From TOLSYN sp963849065 (GTDB taxonomy: Bacteria > Acidobacteriota > Terriglobia > Terriglobales > Acidobacteriaceae): DNA of 64,000 bases. Shown here piece by piece: positions 26,694 to 35,766 of this stretch (within the stretch, counting starts at the first letter, position 1; every line of letters begins with the position of its first letter). Position numbers and translations under genes: made by a program. The DNA lies in the NCBI GenBank assembly GCA_963849065.1, contig CAWKFM010000005.1, positions 1,550,001 through 1,614,000 of the forward strand, in the 5' to 3' direction. Below the pieces are notes generated by a model. That model ran no database searches. It was not told where the DNA came from and saw nothing but the letters and a program-made list of their open reading frames with translations.

Positions 26694-27239
26694 ATGGCGG
26701 AGACTGAGACAGCGATCCTCGGCGGCGGATGCTTCTGGTGCATCGAAGCTGTGCTGCAGCAGCTGGAGGGCGTGCTGCAGGTGGAGAGCGGCTATACGGG
26801 CGGCAAGCGCGAGGCGCCCAGCTATGCCCAGGTTTGCACCGGGGCAACGGGCCATGCGGAGGTGGTGCGTGTGCACTTCGACCCGGCGGTGATCTCCTAT
26901 GGGGAGCTGCTGGAGGTGTTTTTTACCGCCCATGACCCCACGACGGTGAACCGGCAGGGGAACGACGTAGGGACGCAGTACCGGTCGGTGATCTTCGTGC
27001 TCACCGATGGACAGCGGGCAGAGGCCGAGCGGGTGATTGCCGGTCTGGAGGCCAGGCATGTGTTCGCCGCGCCGATTGTAACCACTGTGGAGCCGGCGGG
27101 CAGCTTCTGGAAGGCCGAGGATTACCACCAGAATTATTTTGCCAACAACTCCCATCAGCCTTACTGCATGTTTGCAGTGGCTCCCAAGATAGCCAAGGTT
27201 CGGGCCAAGTACGCCGACCGGGTTAAACGGCCAGGCTGA
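26694..27239 (+). CDS. msrA: Peptide-methionine (S)-S-oxide reductase
   Basis: A 181-residue MsrA that reduces methionine S-sulfoxide in proteins. The catalytic Cys13 lies in GGGCFWCIE; other family blocks are ESGYTGGKREAPSYAQVCTGATGHAE, FFTAHDPTTVNRQGNDVGTQYRS, and YHQNYFANNSHQPYC with a late Cys. The start at 26694 is chosen because the family begins directly before AILGGGCFW; a GTG-started frame from 26613 adds 27 unrelated residues. No clear ribosome-binding site is seen. A T-tailed hairpin follows. Confidence 0.93.
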   Translation: MAETETAILGGGCFWCIEAVLQQLEGVLQVESGYTGGKREAPSYAQVCTGATGHAEVVRVHFDPAVISYGELLEVFFTAHDPTTVNRQGNDVGTQYRSVIFVLTDGQRAEAERVIAGLEARHVFAAPIVTTVEPAGSFWKAEDYHQNYFANNSHQPYCMFAVAPKIAKVRAKYADRVKRPG

Positions 27240-27272
27240 TACGCAGGCCGTGCCGAGTTACTCTCCTCATTC

Positions 27273-27298
27273 AGCGTCTCTGCGGAGGCGCTTTTTTT
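27273..27298 (+). terminator. Intrinsic terminator after msrA
   Basis: Stem AGCGTCTC (27273-27280) with GAGGCGCT (27285-27292), one wobble, loop TGCG, followed by a T run to 27298. It lies 33 bp after the msrA stop codon. Confidence 0.75.
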
Positions 27299-27489
27299 GG
27301 GGTTGGCGGTTCCACAGGCCCCTTGAGCCGGGTTGCATACTTCAACGGCGCAGGGATCCCTCGCTATCCATCGGAATGACAACTTAGGAACAGCAGCTTA
27401 GGAACAACAGCAAGCGCCAAGGAAAGAGCGGCTCGCATCAACGCTGGAACTGCTGTAACTCTGGAGCTACTTTAAAAGCTGGAACTGCT

Positions 27490-30400
27490 TTATTGGATCT
27501 GGGGCTGGCCGGATGGGCCCAGCGGCAGACTGCGCAGCAGGGCCGAACGGCGATCCAGCTCGGAGATGCGGGTGAGCAGGGCGGTCATAGCGAAGGGCTT
27601 TTGCATGAAGACGGCGGAGCTGGCGGCGCCGTCGGCTTCGCCGGGGTCCTGGTCGGCGTGGCCGGACATGTAGATGAAGTTGAGATGGGGGAGGCGTTCG
27701 GCGGCCAGGCGAGCCAATTCGCGTCCTCCCATGCGCGGCATGACGAGATCGCAGACCAGAACGGAGAGATCCGTATTTCGGCTCAGGAGATCGAGGGCTT
27801 CGATGCCATCGCAGGCGGCCAGGACCTGATAGCCATGATTGCGGAGCTGGTCGGCGATGGCTTCGCGCAGGGCATGCTCGTCTTCGACCACCAGAATGCG
27901 GCCGCGTCCGCTGAACAGAGGGTGCAGGACGGGCAATTCCGGCGCGGAGGCGGCTTCCAGGCAGCGCGGCAGGTAAACGAAGAAGGTGGAGCCGCGCCTG
28001 GGCTCACTCTCCACGCGGATGTGTCCGCCGGATTGCTGGACGATTCCGTACACGGTGGCCAGACCGAGGCCGGTGCCTTGGCCGCGCTCCTTGGTGGTGA
28101 AGAAAGGCTCGAAAAGCCTCTCCCGGATTTCGAGGGGGATTCCGATGCCGGTGTCGGAGACGGAGATTTCAACCAGGCCATGCTCGGCCTGATCCGCCGG
28201 CGGGTGCGGGCCGACAGCGGGCCCTGCGGGCCCTCCGGCCGCAGGCGCAGGGTGGTGGTTGCGGGTAGCGATGACCAGCGAGCCGCCGTTCGGCATGGCG
28301 TCACGGGAGTTGACGCAGAGGTTGAGGATGACCTGCACGATCTGGTTGGCGTCGGCTTTGACCGGCCAGAGGTCGGCTGCGAGGTTGCAGCGCAGATCGA
28401 TGTTCTCCGAGATGAGACGGCGAACCATGCTGCTGGTTTCCGAGGCGATGGAGTTGCAATCGAGGACCTGGGGCGCAAGCACCTGCTTGCGGCTGAAGGC
28501 CAGAAGCTGGCGGGTGAGCGAGGCAGAGCGCTGAGCGGCGCGCAGGATTTGCGCAGTGTGGCTGCGCAGCGGATCGGTTTCGGGGAGCGAGTTGGCGAGC
28601 AGTTCGGCGTAGCTGACGATGACCATGAGCATGTTGTTGAAGTCATGGGCGACGCCTCCGGCCAGGCGGCCGATGGCGTCCATCTTCTGCGACTGGTGCA
28701 GCTGCTCGTGCAGTTCGGTCTCCTGGGAGACGTCGCGCTTGACGGCCACGAAGTTGACGATGGTGCCGGAGCGGTCGAAGATGGGCGCGATGGTGGCTTC
28801 CTCGACGAAGATGCGGCCGTCTTTGGCGCGGTTGGTGAAGCGCCCGCTCCAGGCTTCGCCGGACTTGAGCGTATTCCAGAGCTGGGAGTAGAACTCGCGG
28901 GGATGGCGACTGCTCTTCAGGACCGATGGTTTTTTGCCCAGCGCCTCCTCGCGGCTGTAGCCGGTGATGCGCTCAAAGGCCGGGTTGACATAGACGATGT
29001 TGCCGTCCGGGTCAGTGATGACGATGGATTCGCAGACCTGCTCGAGGGCGCTGATGAGGCGGGCGGTAACCGCCTCGTCCTGCTTGCGCTGGGAGATATC
29101 GCGGAGAACGATCTGGATGGAATAGCCGCCATCCTGCAGAAACGAGGACGCGGCAAACTCGACATCGAGGGCTTTTCCGTCGGGGCGGAGCAGGCGGATC
29201 TCGCGCGGGGCGATGTGCAGGGCGCGGGCGCTGAGCGTACGGTGGAGCTGCTCGGCCAGTTCCCTGCCGTCGGGGGCGACGAAGTCAAACAGGCTGCGGC
29301 CCTCTAATTCGTGATTGGGATCGAAGCCGAACATCTCCAGGGCGGCCCGGTTGGCGAGAACGATTTTTCCCCGGCGCTCGACGACGATGGCGCCGGGAGA
29401 ATCCTCGACCAGACGGCGGTAGCGGGCTTCGCTCTCTTCCAGTCCGCGGTGCACCTCGGCCAGCGAAGAGAGTGCCGCGTTGAGGGCGCTGCTGCGCTCC
29501 TCGACTTGGCGCTCGATCTGCCCGCTCCGGTCCAGGGTATCGAGCATCAGGGCCGCGACCATGAGCGTGAACAGGAAGCAGATGGCAGCGCCCGCGTAGC
29601 TGTAGGTGTTGTTGACCGGAAATGCGCCGGGCATGGGCGAGGCGGCGATCTGCCAGGCGCGGCCACCCACGGTGATAGTGCGGTACTGGGTGAAGGGCGA
29701 CGGCGGCTGGGATTGCTTTTGCTCTGCTGGATAGAGCTGCTGCTCGGAGGCAGGCGCACTCAGATCCGTAACGGCGAGAGCGATGCCGGAGCCGGCTCCG
29801 TGCTCTTCCACCACATTGCTGACTCGCAATACGCCCAAGGCAAAGCCCAGCAGCTGCTTCCGGGCAAATGAGCCGGAGCGAATATGGACGGGGCGCAAAA
29901 TGAGGATGCCATACTGGTGAGAGGTTTCCTGAACCAGGGTGATGCGGCGGGTTGCGGTCAGCTCTCCGGTGGAGGCCGCACGCATGAGGGCCTCGCGGCG
30001 GTTCGTGCTGGACGAAAGCAGGTCGAATCCGAGCGCTGGTTCATTGCCCGCATAGGGCCGCACATACAGGACAGGAAAGTAGATGGGACGGTCGGCGGAG
30101 CGCACCATTTTGCCCTGGGCGAGGCGGTCGCGAATCTCGAATCCGGCTAGGCCGCCGGCGCGGGCAGAGCGCTCCAAAGCTGCGCGCTGAGCGAGCGAGA
30201 CCTGAGGCACCCATTCCAGCGCCTGGATTCCCGCATCCCGATTGGTCAGGAGCGAGGTGGCAAAGGTGTTGAATGAAAAGCTGGTGAGGGGACAGCTGGA
30301 GTCGCAGAATGCGCCGAGGGCTTCGACCTGGCCGACGGTGCGATCGAGATCGGATTGCAGGTTGTCGATGCGCTCCTGGGCCACGCGACGGAATACGGCT

Positions 30401-30525
30401 TGGGCTTTCTCGGTTTCCAGGGAGCGGAGGGTGAGAAAACAGAGCACCGAGGCAAAGATGCCGAAACAGACGAGTGCAAGTGCCGGTAGATGCCGCCTCG
30501 GCGATCGGAACCATCGCTTGTTCAC
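27490..30525 (-). CDS. CHASE-PAS hybrid sensor histidine kinase
   Basis: About 1011 residues. A membrane span (about 13-33) leads into a periplasmic CHASE domain (about 70-270, with FNTFATSLLTNRDAGIQALEWVP and NEPALGFDLLSS), then a second span near 310. In the cytoplasm: a coiled coil, PAS 1 (YRRLVEDSPGAIVVERRGKIVLANRAALEMFG), PAS 2 (ITDPDGNIVYVNPAFERITGYSREEALGK), the kinase core (GRLAGGVAHDFNNMLM, then DTGIGIP and GTGLGLATV), and a C-terminal receiver (ILVVEDEHALREAI, VCDLVMPRMGG). I chose the GTG at 30525; an upstream frame to 30630 lacks domain content. The ligand is unknown. Confidence 0.92.
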   Translation of the reverse strand: MNKRWFRSPRRHLPALALVCFGIFASVLCFLTLRSLETEKAQAVFRRVAQERIDNLQSDLDRTVGQVEALGAFCDSSCPLTSFSFNTFATSLLTNRDAGIQALEWVPQVSLAQRAALERSARAGGLAGFEIRDRLAQGKMVRSADRPIYFPVLYVRPYAGNEPALGFDLLSSSTNRREALMRAASTGELTATRRITLVQETSHQYGILILRPVHIRSGSFARKQLLGFALGVLRVSNVVEEHGAGSGIALAVTDLSAPASEQQLYPAEQKQSQPPSPFTQYRTITVGGRAWQIAASPMPGAFPVNNTYSYAGAAICFLFTLMVAALMLDTLDRSGQIERQVEERSSALNAALSSLAEVHRGLEESEARYRRLVEDSPGAIVVERRGKIVLANRAALEMFGFDPNHELEGRSLFDFVAPDGRELAEQLHRTLSARALHIAPREIRLLRPDGKALDVEFAASSFLQDGGYSIQIVLRDISQRKQDEAVTARLISALEQVCESIVITDPDGNIVYVNPAFERITGYSREEALGKKPSVLKSSRHPREFYSQLWNTLKSGEAWSGRFTNRAKDGRIFVEEATIAPIFDRSGTIVNFVAVKRDVSQETELHEQLHQSQKMDAIGRLAGGVAHDFNNMLMVIVSYAELLANSLPETDPLRSHTAQILRAAQRSASLTRQLLAFSRKQVLAPQVLDCNSIASETSSMVRRLISENIDLRCNLAADLWPVKADANQIVQVILNLCVNSRDAMPNGGSLVIATRNHHPAPAAGGPAGPAVGPHPPADQAEHGLVEISVSDTGIGIPLEIRERLFEPFFTTKERGQGTGLGLATVYGIVQQSGGHIRVESEPRRGSTFFVYLPRCLEAASAPELPVLHPLFSGRGRILVVEDEHALREAIADQLRNHGYQVLAACDGIEALDLLSRNTDLSVLVCDLVMPRMGGRELARLAAERLPHLNFIYMSGHADQDPGEADGAASSAVFMQKPFAMTALLTRISELDRRSALLRSLPLGPSGQPQIQ

Positions 30526-30920
30526 AACCGTGCACTCCCCGCGGGCCGGATGGCCCGAACTCAACACTTTCCCGTGCGGCGCAGAGCTCCCTGCGTATGA
30601 GTCGTACCAGCCTGATTGCGGCCGGTACAACGCATTGCCGAGCTTAGGCCCTACAGATTGCGATCAGGCAAGGACGAGAGATCTGTTACGAATCCAGAAC
30701 AGGTCTTCCCTCTTTTTCCCGTCAGCAAAACCGCCAGGCATACTCGCACCCATTGAAGCAGACTCGTAAGTACACATCGGACGCGAAGGGCGGCGACGTG
30801 AATTCACAAGGCAACATTCAGCTTTGGATGAGTCATTCTCTCGCAGGAAATTGGACATGCCAAGCTGCGATTTCAGTACGAGCGGGTAACCTGCACTGAC
30901 GTAACCAGATCCTCGGAGGT
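30526..30920. other. Gene-free spacer between the hybrid kinase and hemD
   Basis: 395 bp without a credible gene, downstream of hemD and upstream of the kinase (both minus strand). It presumably holds the kinase promoter. A direct GGGGAG lies 10 bp before the chosen GTG. I see no strong hairpin or repeat in it. Confidence 0.4.
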
Positions 30921-31796
30921 TCAGAGGACCGGCATGGCGTGGGCGGAGTTCGTCTGCTCGCCGGCACGTTGCACGATGGCTTCGATCAGCCCAGGGATGG
31001 TGAATTGCGCGGCCTGCACATCCACGCTCAACTGGAAGTTGCGCAGGGTATCGGAGGTCACCGGACCGATGGAGGCGTTCAGCACACCCTCCACCAGATG
31101 GGAGCGGCCGGAGCGGATGCCGAGCAGAGCAACGTAGTTGTTGACGGTGGAGGAGCTGGTGAAGGTGATGATGTGCGGACGGCGCTGCGGATCGCGCAGC
31201 ACGGCGCGCAGCTCGACGCGCGAGCTCTGCGGAATCACCGTCTCGTAGGCCTCCACCACATCGAGAAACGCACCCAGGTGGCGCAGCTCGCGGGGGATGA
31301 CGTCGCGGGCGATTTTGGCGCGGCAGAGCAGGACGCGCTTGCCGCGAACTTTGTCGCAGAGCGCCTCGACGACGGATTCGGCCACGTATTCCTTGGGCAC
31401 CACCGCAACTTTGAGGCCTTCACGCTCGATGGCGGCGCGGGTGGCCGGACCGATGGCGGCAATGTTGAGGTGAGCCAGCACGCGGCGGGGAATGTTGAGC
31501 TGCGCCATGCGTTCGAACATGGCGCGCACGCCGTTGACGCTGGTGAGGATGAGCCACTGGTATTCGGCCACCAGCTTGAGCGACTCGTCCATGGACTTGA
31601 AGGAGCGGGGCTGACGGATTTCGATGAACGGAATTTCGATGACCTCGGCGCCCAGGGCGTGGAGTCCATCGGTGAGCGCGCTGGCCTGGTCGCGGGCGCG
31701 GGAGACCAGAATGCGCCAGCCCGCCAGTGGGGCGCGCGGTCCGCTGTTTTCGACTTCGCTCGTCATCACTTCGCTCATCGGGACTTCACTTGTCAT
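30921..31796 (-). CDS. hemD: Uroporphyrinogen-III synthase
   Basis: A 291-residue HemD, which closes and inverts ring D of hydroxymethylbilane to uroporphyrinogen III. The sequence has the usual weakly conserved two-domain form: WRILVSRARDQASALTDGLHALGAEVIEIPFIEI, WLILTSVNGVRAMFERM, IAAIGPATRAAIEREGLKVAVVP, and IITFTSSSTVNNYVALLG. It overlaps hemC by 4 bp (ATGA), so they are coupled. The N-terminus has repeated MTSEV, MSEV, MTSEV units from an imperfect short DNA duplication. Confidence 0.9.
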   Translation of the reverse strand: MTSEVPMSEVMTSEVENSGPRAPLAGWRILVSRARDQASALTDGLHALGAEVIEIPFIEIRQPRSFKSMDESLKLVAEYQWLILTSVNGVRAMFERMAQLNIPRRVLAHLNIAAIGPATRAAIEREGLKVAVVPKEYVAESVVEALCDKVRGKRVLLCRAKIARDVIPRELRHLGAFLDVVEAYETVIPQSSRVELRAVLRDPQRRPHIITFTSSSTVNNYVALLGIRSGRSHLVEGVLNASIGPVTSDTLRNFQLSVDVQAAQFTIPGLIEAIVQRAGEQTNSAHAMPVL

Positions 31797-32731
31797 GCGC
31801 CGGCCGGAGTGACCGCCGCGTTTTCGGCGTAGACATCGCGCAGAATCTTGTCTCCGCCGCGGCTGAGAATGAGGTCGCCGAGGCGCTGTCCGAGCTCGAG
31901 CGGATCGGTGCCGCTGCCGATTTCGCGCAGCAGTTCGCTGCCGTCAGGACGGGCGCAGATGGCGGTGAGGCTGATCTGGCCCTTGTCCACCACGGCGAAG
32001 GCGCCGATGGGCACCTGGCATCCGCCGCCCAGCTGGTTGAGCAGAGCGCGCTCGCAGGTCGTGGCCAGCCGCGAAGGCTCGTCGTTGAGGAAGGCAAGGT
32101 GCTCGCGCATGACGGTGTCGCCCAGGCGGATCTCGATGCCGAGAGCGCCCTGTCCGGCAGCCGAGCACATGATTTCGGGCTCGATGATTTCCTTGATGTG
32201 CTGGGTTTTGCCCAGCCGCTTGAGGCCGGCGGCGGCGAGGATGACGGCGTCGTATTCGCCCTCCTCCAGCTTGCGCACGCGGGTGTCCACGTTGCCGCGC
32301 AGGGGAAAGATCTGCAGGTCGGGACGATACTGCTTGAGCTGGGCCTGACGGCGCAGGCTGCTGGTGCCGACACGGGCGCCTTGCGGCAGCTCTTTGACGC
32401 TGTTGTAGTGAATGGAGAGGAAGGCGTCGCGGGGATCGACCCGCTCGGTGATGGCCGCAATCTCAAAGGGGCCGGCCAGAGTGGTGGGCAGGTCCTTGAG
32501 GCTGTGCACGGCAAGATCGACGCGGCCGGCTTCGAGCGCCTCCTCGATCTCCTTGGTGAACATTCCCTTGGTGCCGACCTTGGCGAGGGCCACGTCGGTG
32601 ATCTTGTCGCCCGTGGTCTTGATGATTTCCAGCTCGATCTGGTGCCCCTGCTCGCGGAGCAGGGCCGAGATATGGTGGGCCTGCCAGAGAGCAAGCATTG
32701 AACCGCGCGAACCGATACGAAGCAGGGCCAT
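31793..32731 (-). CDS. hemC: Porphobilinogen deaminase (hydroxymethylbilane synthase)
   Basis: A 312-residue HemC that joins four porphobilinogens into hydroxymethylbilane. The family blocks are IGSRGSMLALWQAHHI, LEIIKTTGDKI, FTKEIEEALEAGRVDLAVHSLKDLPT, GTSSLRRQAQLK, LRGNVDTRVRKLEEGEYDAVILAAAGLKRLG, and LLNQLGGGCQVPIGA with the dipyrromethane-cofactor Cys. It is 17 bp after hemA and overlaps hemD. Confidence 0.97.
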   Translation of the reverse strand: MALLRIGSRGSMLALWQAHHISALLREQGHQIELEIIKTTGDKITDVALAKVGTKGMFTKEIEEALEAGRVDLAVHSLKDLPTTLAGPFEIAAITERVDPRDAFLSIHYNSVKELPQGARVGTSSLRRQAQLKQYRPDLQIFPLRGNVDTRVRKLEEGEYDAVILAAAGLKRLGKTQHIKEIIEPEIMCSAAGQGALGIEIRLGDTVMREHLAFLNDEPSRLATTCERALLNQLGGGCQVPIGAFAVVDKGQISLTAICARPDGSELLREIGSGTDPLELGQRLGDLILSRGGDKILRDVYAENAAVTPAGA

Positions 32732-32748
32732 TCTGAGAACTTCCTTTG

Positions 32749-34179
32749 TTATTTCCGACTTTGATTGGTGAACAGCGGCGAGGCCGGAGCCTCGGCCACG
32801 GCCTGCTCCGGCTTGGAGACGGGCGTGGGCTGAATGGGTACGGGCACAGCACCGGAACGGCGTTCGGCGGCGCGGCGTTCGACAAAACCAGGCCTGCCTG
32901 AACCCGTATCGCCCGGGCCAGGTTCGGCGCGCAGGTTGAAAAGGTGACGCACTACATCGACGACGGTGGTGGACTCCGGATCGCGCGCCGCCGACTTCAG
33001 CGTGGTGATCGGAGTATGCATGATTTTGTTGATAATGCCGCGGGTGAGAGCTTCGACGGCCAACTCCTGTTCGGGCGAAAGCGTGCCCAGGCGGCCGCGT
33101 ACGCGGTCCAGCTCGGCCTGGCGGAGGGTCTCAAGGTGCTGCTGCAGGCTGACGATGGTGGGGACGACCTCGGCGGTCTGGGCGCGCTGCTCGAAGCGGC
33201 GCACCTCTTCTTCCACCAGCGACTCGGCGCGCACCGCTTCCTTGCGGCGATCGCCGATGTGTGAGGCCACGACCTGCTGCAGATCGTCGATGTTGTAGAC
33301 GAAGATTCCATCGAGGTCGTTGAGGCCGGGATCGATGTCGCGCGGCACCGCAATGTCAATGAAAAACATGGGGCGGTTTTTACGCGCGTGGAGGAACTTT
33401 TCGCCGTGCTTCTTTTCAAAGATGGCGTGAGGCGCGCCGGTGGAGCTGATGACGATATCGGCCCACGGCACGGTCTCATAGAGGCGGTCGAAGGGGATCG
33501 CTTCGCCATCGAACTTGGCAGCCAGGGCCGCGGCGCGGTCGAAGGTGCGATTGCCGACGTAAATCTTCTTGGCCCCGTGGGCGATCAGATGGCGGGCGGC
33601 CAGTTCGCACATCTTGCCGGCCCCGACGAGATAGACCGACTTGCCCGAGAGGCTGCCGAAGATCTTTTCCGCCAGCTCGACGGCGACCGATGCGATGGAA
33701 ACCGACGAGGTGGCGATGGCGGTTTCATTGCGGATCTTTTTAGCTACGGCAAAGGCGCGGGTCAAAAGCTGATCGAGCTGCGAATTGACCGTGCCGAGGG
33801 CGCGCGCGGTGGCGTAGGCTTCCTTGACCTGGCCGAGAATCTGCGACTCGCCGACCACCATGGAATCCAGGCTGGAGGCGACGCGGAAGACGTGCTTGAC
33901 GGCCTCGAGACTCTGATGCTCGAAGATGTACGGCTCGTACTCGCCGCGGCTGAAGCCGAAATATTCGCGCACGAAGCGCTGCAGATCGCAATGGCCGTTC
34001 TGCGAGCGGGCGAAGATCTCCACCCGGTTGCAGGTGGAGACGATCATGGCCTCCTCAACGCCTTCCATGGCGGTGAGCTGGGCTAGAGCCTCGGGCAGGC
34101 GCGCCTCGGGAATGGCAAAACGCTCCCGCACTTGAACCGGCGCCGTTTTGTGATTGACACCCAATACGGAAAAATTCAT
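32749..34179 (-). CDS. hemA: Glutamyl-tRNA reductase
   Basis: A 476-residue HemA that reduces glutamyl-tRNA to glutamate-1-semialdehyde, the first committed step of C5 heme synthesis. It begins MNFSVLGVNHKTAPVQVRE; the catalytic Cys50 sits in IVSTCNRVEIF, then GESQILGQVKEAY and an NADPH-binding VYLVGAGKMCELAARHL domain. The Pro/Arg-rich end (about 40 residues) is unusual in length. The ATG at 34179 overlaps the hemX stop by 4 bp. A longer frame to 34329 lacks homology. Confidence 0.97.
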   Translation of the reverse strand: MNFSVLGVNHKTAPVQVRERFAIPEARLPEALAQLTAMEGVEEAMIVSTCNRVEIFARSQNGHCDLQRFVREYFGFSRGEYEPYIFEHQSLEAVKHVFRVASSLDSMVVGESQILGQVKEAYATARALGTVNSQLDQLLTRAFAVAKKIRNETAIATSSVSIASVAVELAEKIFGSLSGKSVYLVGAGKMCELAARHLIAHGAKKIYVGNRTFDRAAALAAKFDGEAIPFDRLYETVPWADIVISSTGAPHAIFEKKHGEKFLHARKNRPMFFIDIAVPRDIDPGLNDLDGIFVYNIDDLQQVVASHIGDRRKEAVRAESLVEEEVRRFEQRAQTAEVVPTIVSLQQHLETLRQAELDRVRGRLGTLSPEQELAVEALTRGIINKIMHTPITTLKSAARDPESTTVVDVVRHLFNLRAEPGPGDTGSGRPGFVERRAAERRSGAVPVPIQPTPVSKPEQAVAEAPASPLFTNQSRK

Positions 34180-34991
34180 GGGGCAACGAACCTGTGCAGT
34201 TTGCTCATGTAGTTTGCACCCCAGGCGCAAACCGCAACGATAAATCCAAAGCTGGCCAGATAGGCAGCCCTGGCTCCGCGCATCCCGGCGCTCCAGCGGC
34301 TGTAGAGCAGGACAAGATAGATCGTCCACATCAGCAGCGAGAGCAGGACTTTAGGATCGGCGAAGAACGTGGGACCGTAGCGCTCGGTGGCGACCACGGC
34401 GCCGGCCAGCAACCCTACGGTCATAAAGGGAAAGCCCAGCACCAGCGCCTTGTAGCCGAGCTCATCGACCTCCTGCAGCGAAGGCAGCCGCGCCGCCCAG
34501 CTCGAGGTCTGCTTGCGCTTGAGCTGGCGCGAGAGCACCAGGTAGAGCAGACTGGAGACGAAGCTGAGAAAGAGCATGGCGTAGCCAAACAGCAGAGTGG
34601 AAACATGGAAGAGAATCCAGCCGCTGCGGAAGGTCGGCGAGGGGAACGAGACGCGATGCTGCGCAATGGCCGAAGCAAAGGTCAGGACAAAGATAAGCGG
34701 AAAGATGAAGGCGGCTGGAGAAGCCGTGCGGTAGCGCACGAACAAGATAGTAAAGATGATGGCAATGAGCAGGGCCAGGACGGACTCGGCATGGCGGATG
34801 GTGAGCAGTTCCGCATATCCGTACAGGATAGCGGTCTCGACCACGGAGACGAAATGAAAGACCATGCCCAGGCACACGGCCGGAGCAGCGATCTTGCCGA
34901 ACCTTTCGCCCCGCTGGCGAAGCATGAGGATTGCGTGGATGAGTCCCACACCATACAGAACGGTCGCAACACGAAGCCAGAGTAACGGCAT
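34176..34991 (-). CDS. hemX: HemX/CcsA-like membrane protein
   Basis: A 271-residue protein with eight or so hydrophobic spans and the cytochrome c assembly (CcsA/ResC/CcmC-like) pattern: HAILMLRQRG near the start, FHFVSVVETAIL, FHVSTLLFGYAMLFLSFVSSLLYLVLSRQLK and LLMWTIYLVLLYSRW. HemX homologues control HemA level in B. subtilis or handle heme in cytochrome c maturation. It is the first gene of hemX-hemA-hemC-hemD and overlaps hemA by 4 bp (ATGA). I chose the ATG at 34991; an upstream frame to 35060 would run into the promoter. Confidence 0.87.
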   Translation of the reverse strand: MPLLWLRVATVLYGVGLIHAILMLRQRGERFGKIAAPAVCLGMVFHFVSVVETAILYGYAELLTIRHAESVLALLIAIIFTILFVRYRTASPAAFIFPLIFVLTFASAIAQHRVSFPSPTFRSGWILFHVSTLLFGYAMLFLSFVSSLLYLVLSRQLKRKQTSSWAARLPSLQEVDELGYKALVLGFPFMTVGLLAGAVVATERYGPTFFADPKVLLSLLMWTIYLVLLYSRWSAGMRGARAAYLASFGFIVAVCAWGANYMSKLHRFVAP

Positions 34992-35051
34992 AAATAGAGG
35001 GTCCCACCCCACCTCATGCAATGAACCGACAACGAGGCAAGGCCGACACTG

Positions 35052-35115
35052 ATTATACAAACCCCGGTGAACGTCCTAAGTGTAGGAGTCACTATGGAGT
35101 GTGATGTTCGTCACA
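35052..35115 (-). promoter_or_regulatory. Predicted hem-operon promoter with a CRP/FNR-type box
   Basis: On the minus strand a perfect TATAAT -10 lies at 35052-35057 with no good -35 (CTTAGG at 17 bp). A perfect TGTGA-N6-TCACA palindrome spans 35100-35115, the consensus of CRP-type regulators. If transcription starts near 35045 the box is centred at about -62, the usual class I activator position. The leader to hemX would be about 54 nt. The box could also affect ytxH, about 200 bp away on the other strand. Confidence 0.6.
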
Positions 35116-35311
35116 AATCATAGGACGGAAATGGATAACTGCCAAGGGGCCAGGCGCACTCGCGGCGGCTGGCGGGCTGTCTTGTCCCGTGTTGGCACGA
35201 GGTGGCGGATGTTGAACGGTGCAGGCCTGTGGGCCTGGTCCAGGGTTGGTTTGTAATTCCGGAATGTGGATGCTACCATTCAGGCCCTATGGTTTACCGA
35301 GGAGGAAATTG

Positions 35312-35647
35312 ATGGCTGACGAAAGCTGCAGCAGCTGTGGCGGAGGTGGCATTCTGTGGTTTCTTGCGGGGCTTGGCATTGGCGCGGCGGTAGGTGTGCT
35401 CTATGCGCCCAAACCCGGCCGTGAAACTCGCGATTCTCTGTTGACCGCGGCGGAAGAGAGCCGCGAAATGATGCAGGAACGCGCCCGCAAGTGTAAGGAG
35501 CAGGCACAGCAATGGGCGGATCGCGGCAAGGAAGTGATCTCCCAGCAGAAGGAAAACATCCGCTCGGCATTTGATGCAGGCCGGCAGGCGTACCGGGATG
35601 CCACGCAGGACACGACGACCGACCCAGACAATCCCATCGGCATCTAA
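35312..35647 (+). CDS. YtxH-family membrane-anchored protein
   Basis: A 111-residue protein. A Cys/Gly-rich start (ESCSSCGGGG) precedes one membrane span (ILWFLAGLGIGAAVGVLYAP, about 13-32), then PGRETR, the YtxH signature, and an amphipathic coiled coil (SREMMQERARKCKEQAQQWADRGKEVISQQKENIRSAF). Family members are linked to stress responses with no fixed function. GAGGAGG precedes the ATG. It is followed by another membrane-anchored coiled-coil protein. Confidence 0.85.
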   Translation: MADESCSSCGGGGILWFLAGLGIGAAVGVLYAPKPGRETRDSLLTAAEESREMMQERARKCKEQAQQWADRGKEVISQQKENIRSAFDAGRQAYRDATQDTTTDPDNPIGI

Positions 35648-35766
35648 ACCAGCAGTCAGGCGCAGCGGGATGCGGCCCGGATTCGGCGTGCAACGCCGGA
35701 GGCCAGGGCTGCCAAGCTGGAATGTTGCAAACACTCGCTGCGGGCTGGGCGAACGGACGGGCCAAA

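Noticed and set aside
27493..29871. Plus-strand frames (604 and 186 residues) across the hybrid kinase
   Set aside because: Antisense to a clear CHASE-PAS-kinase gene; no recognisable motifs.
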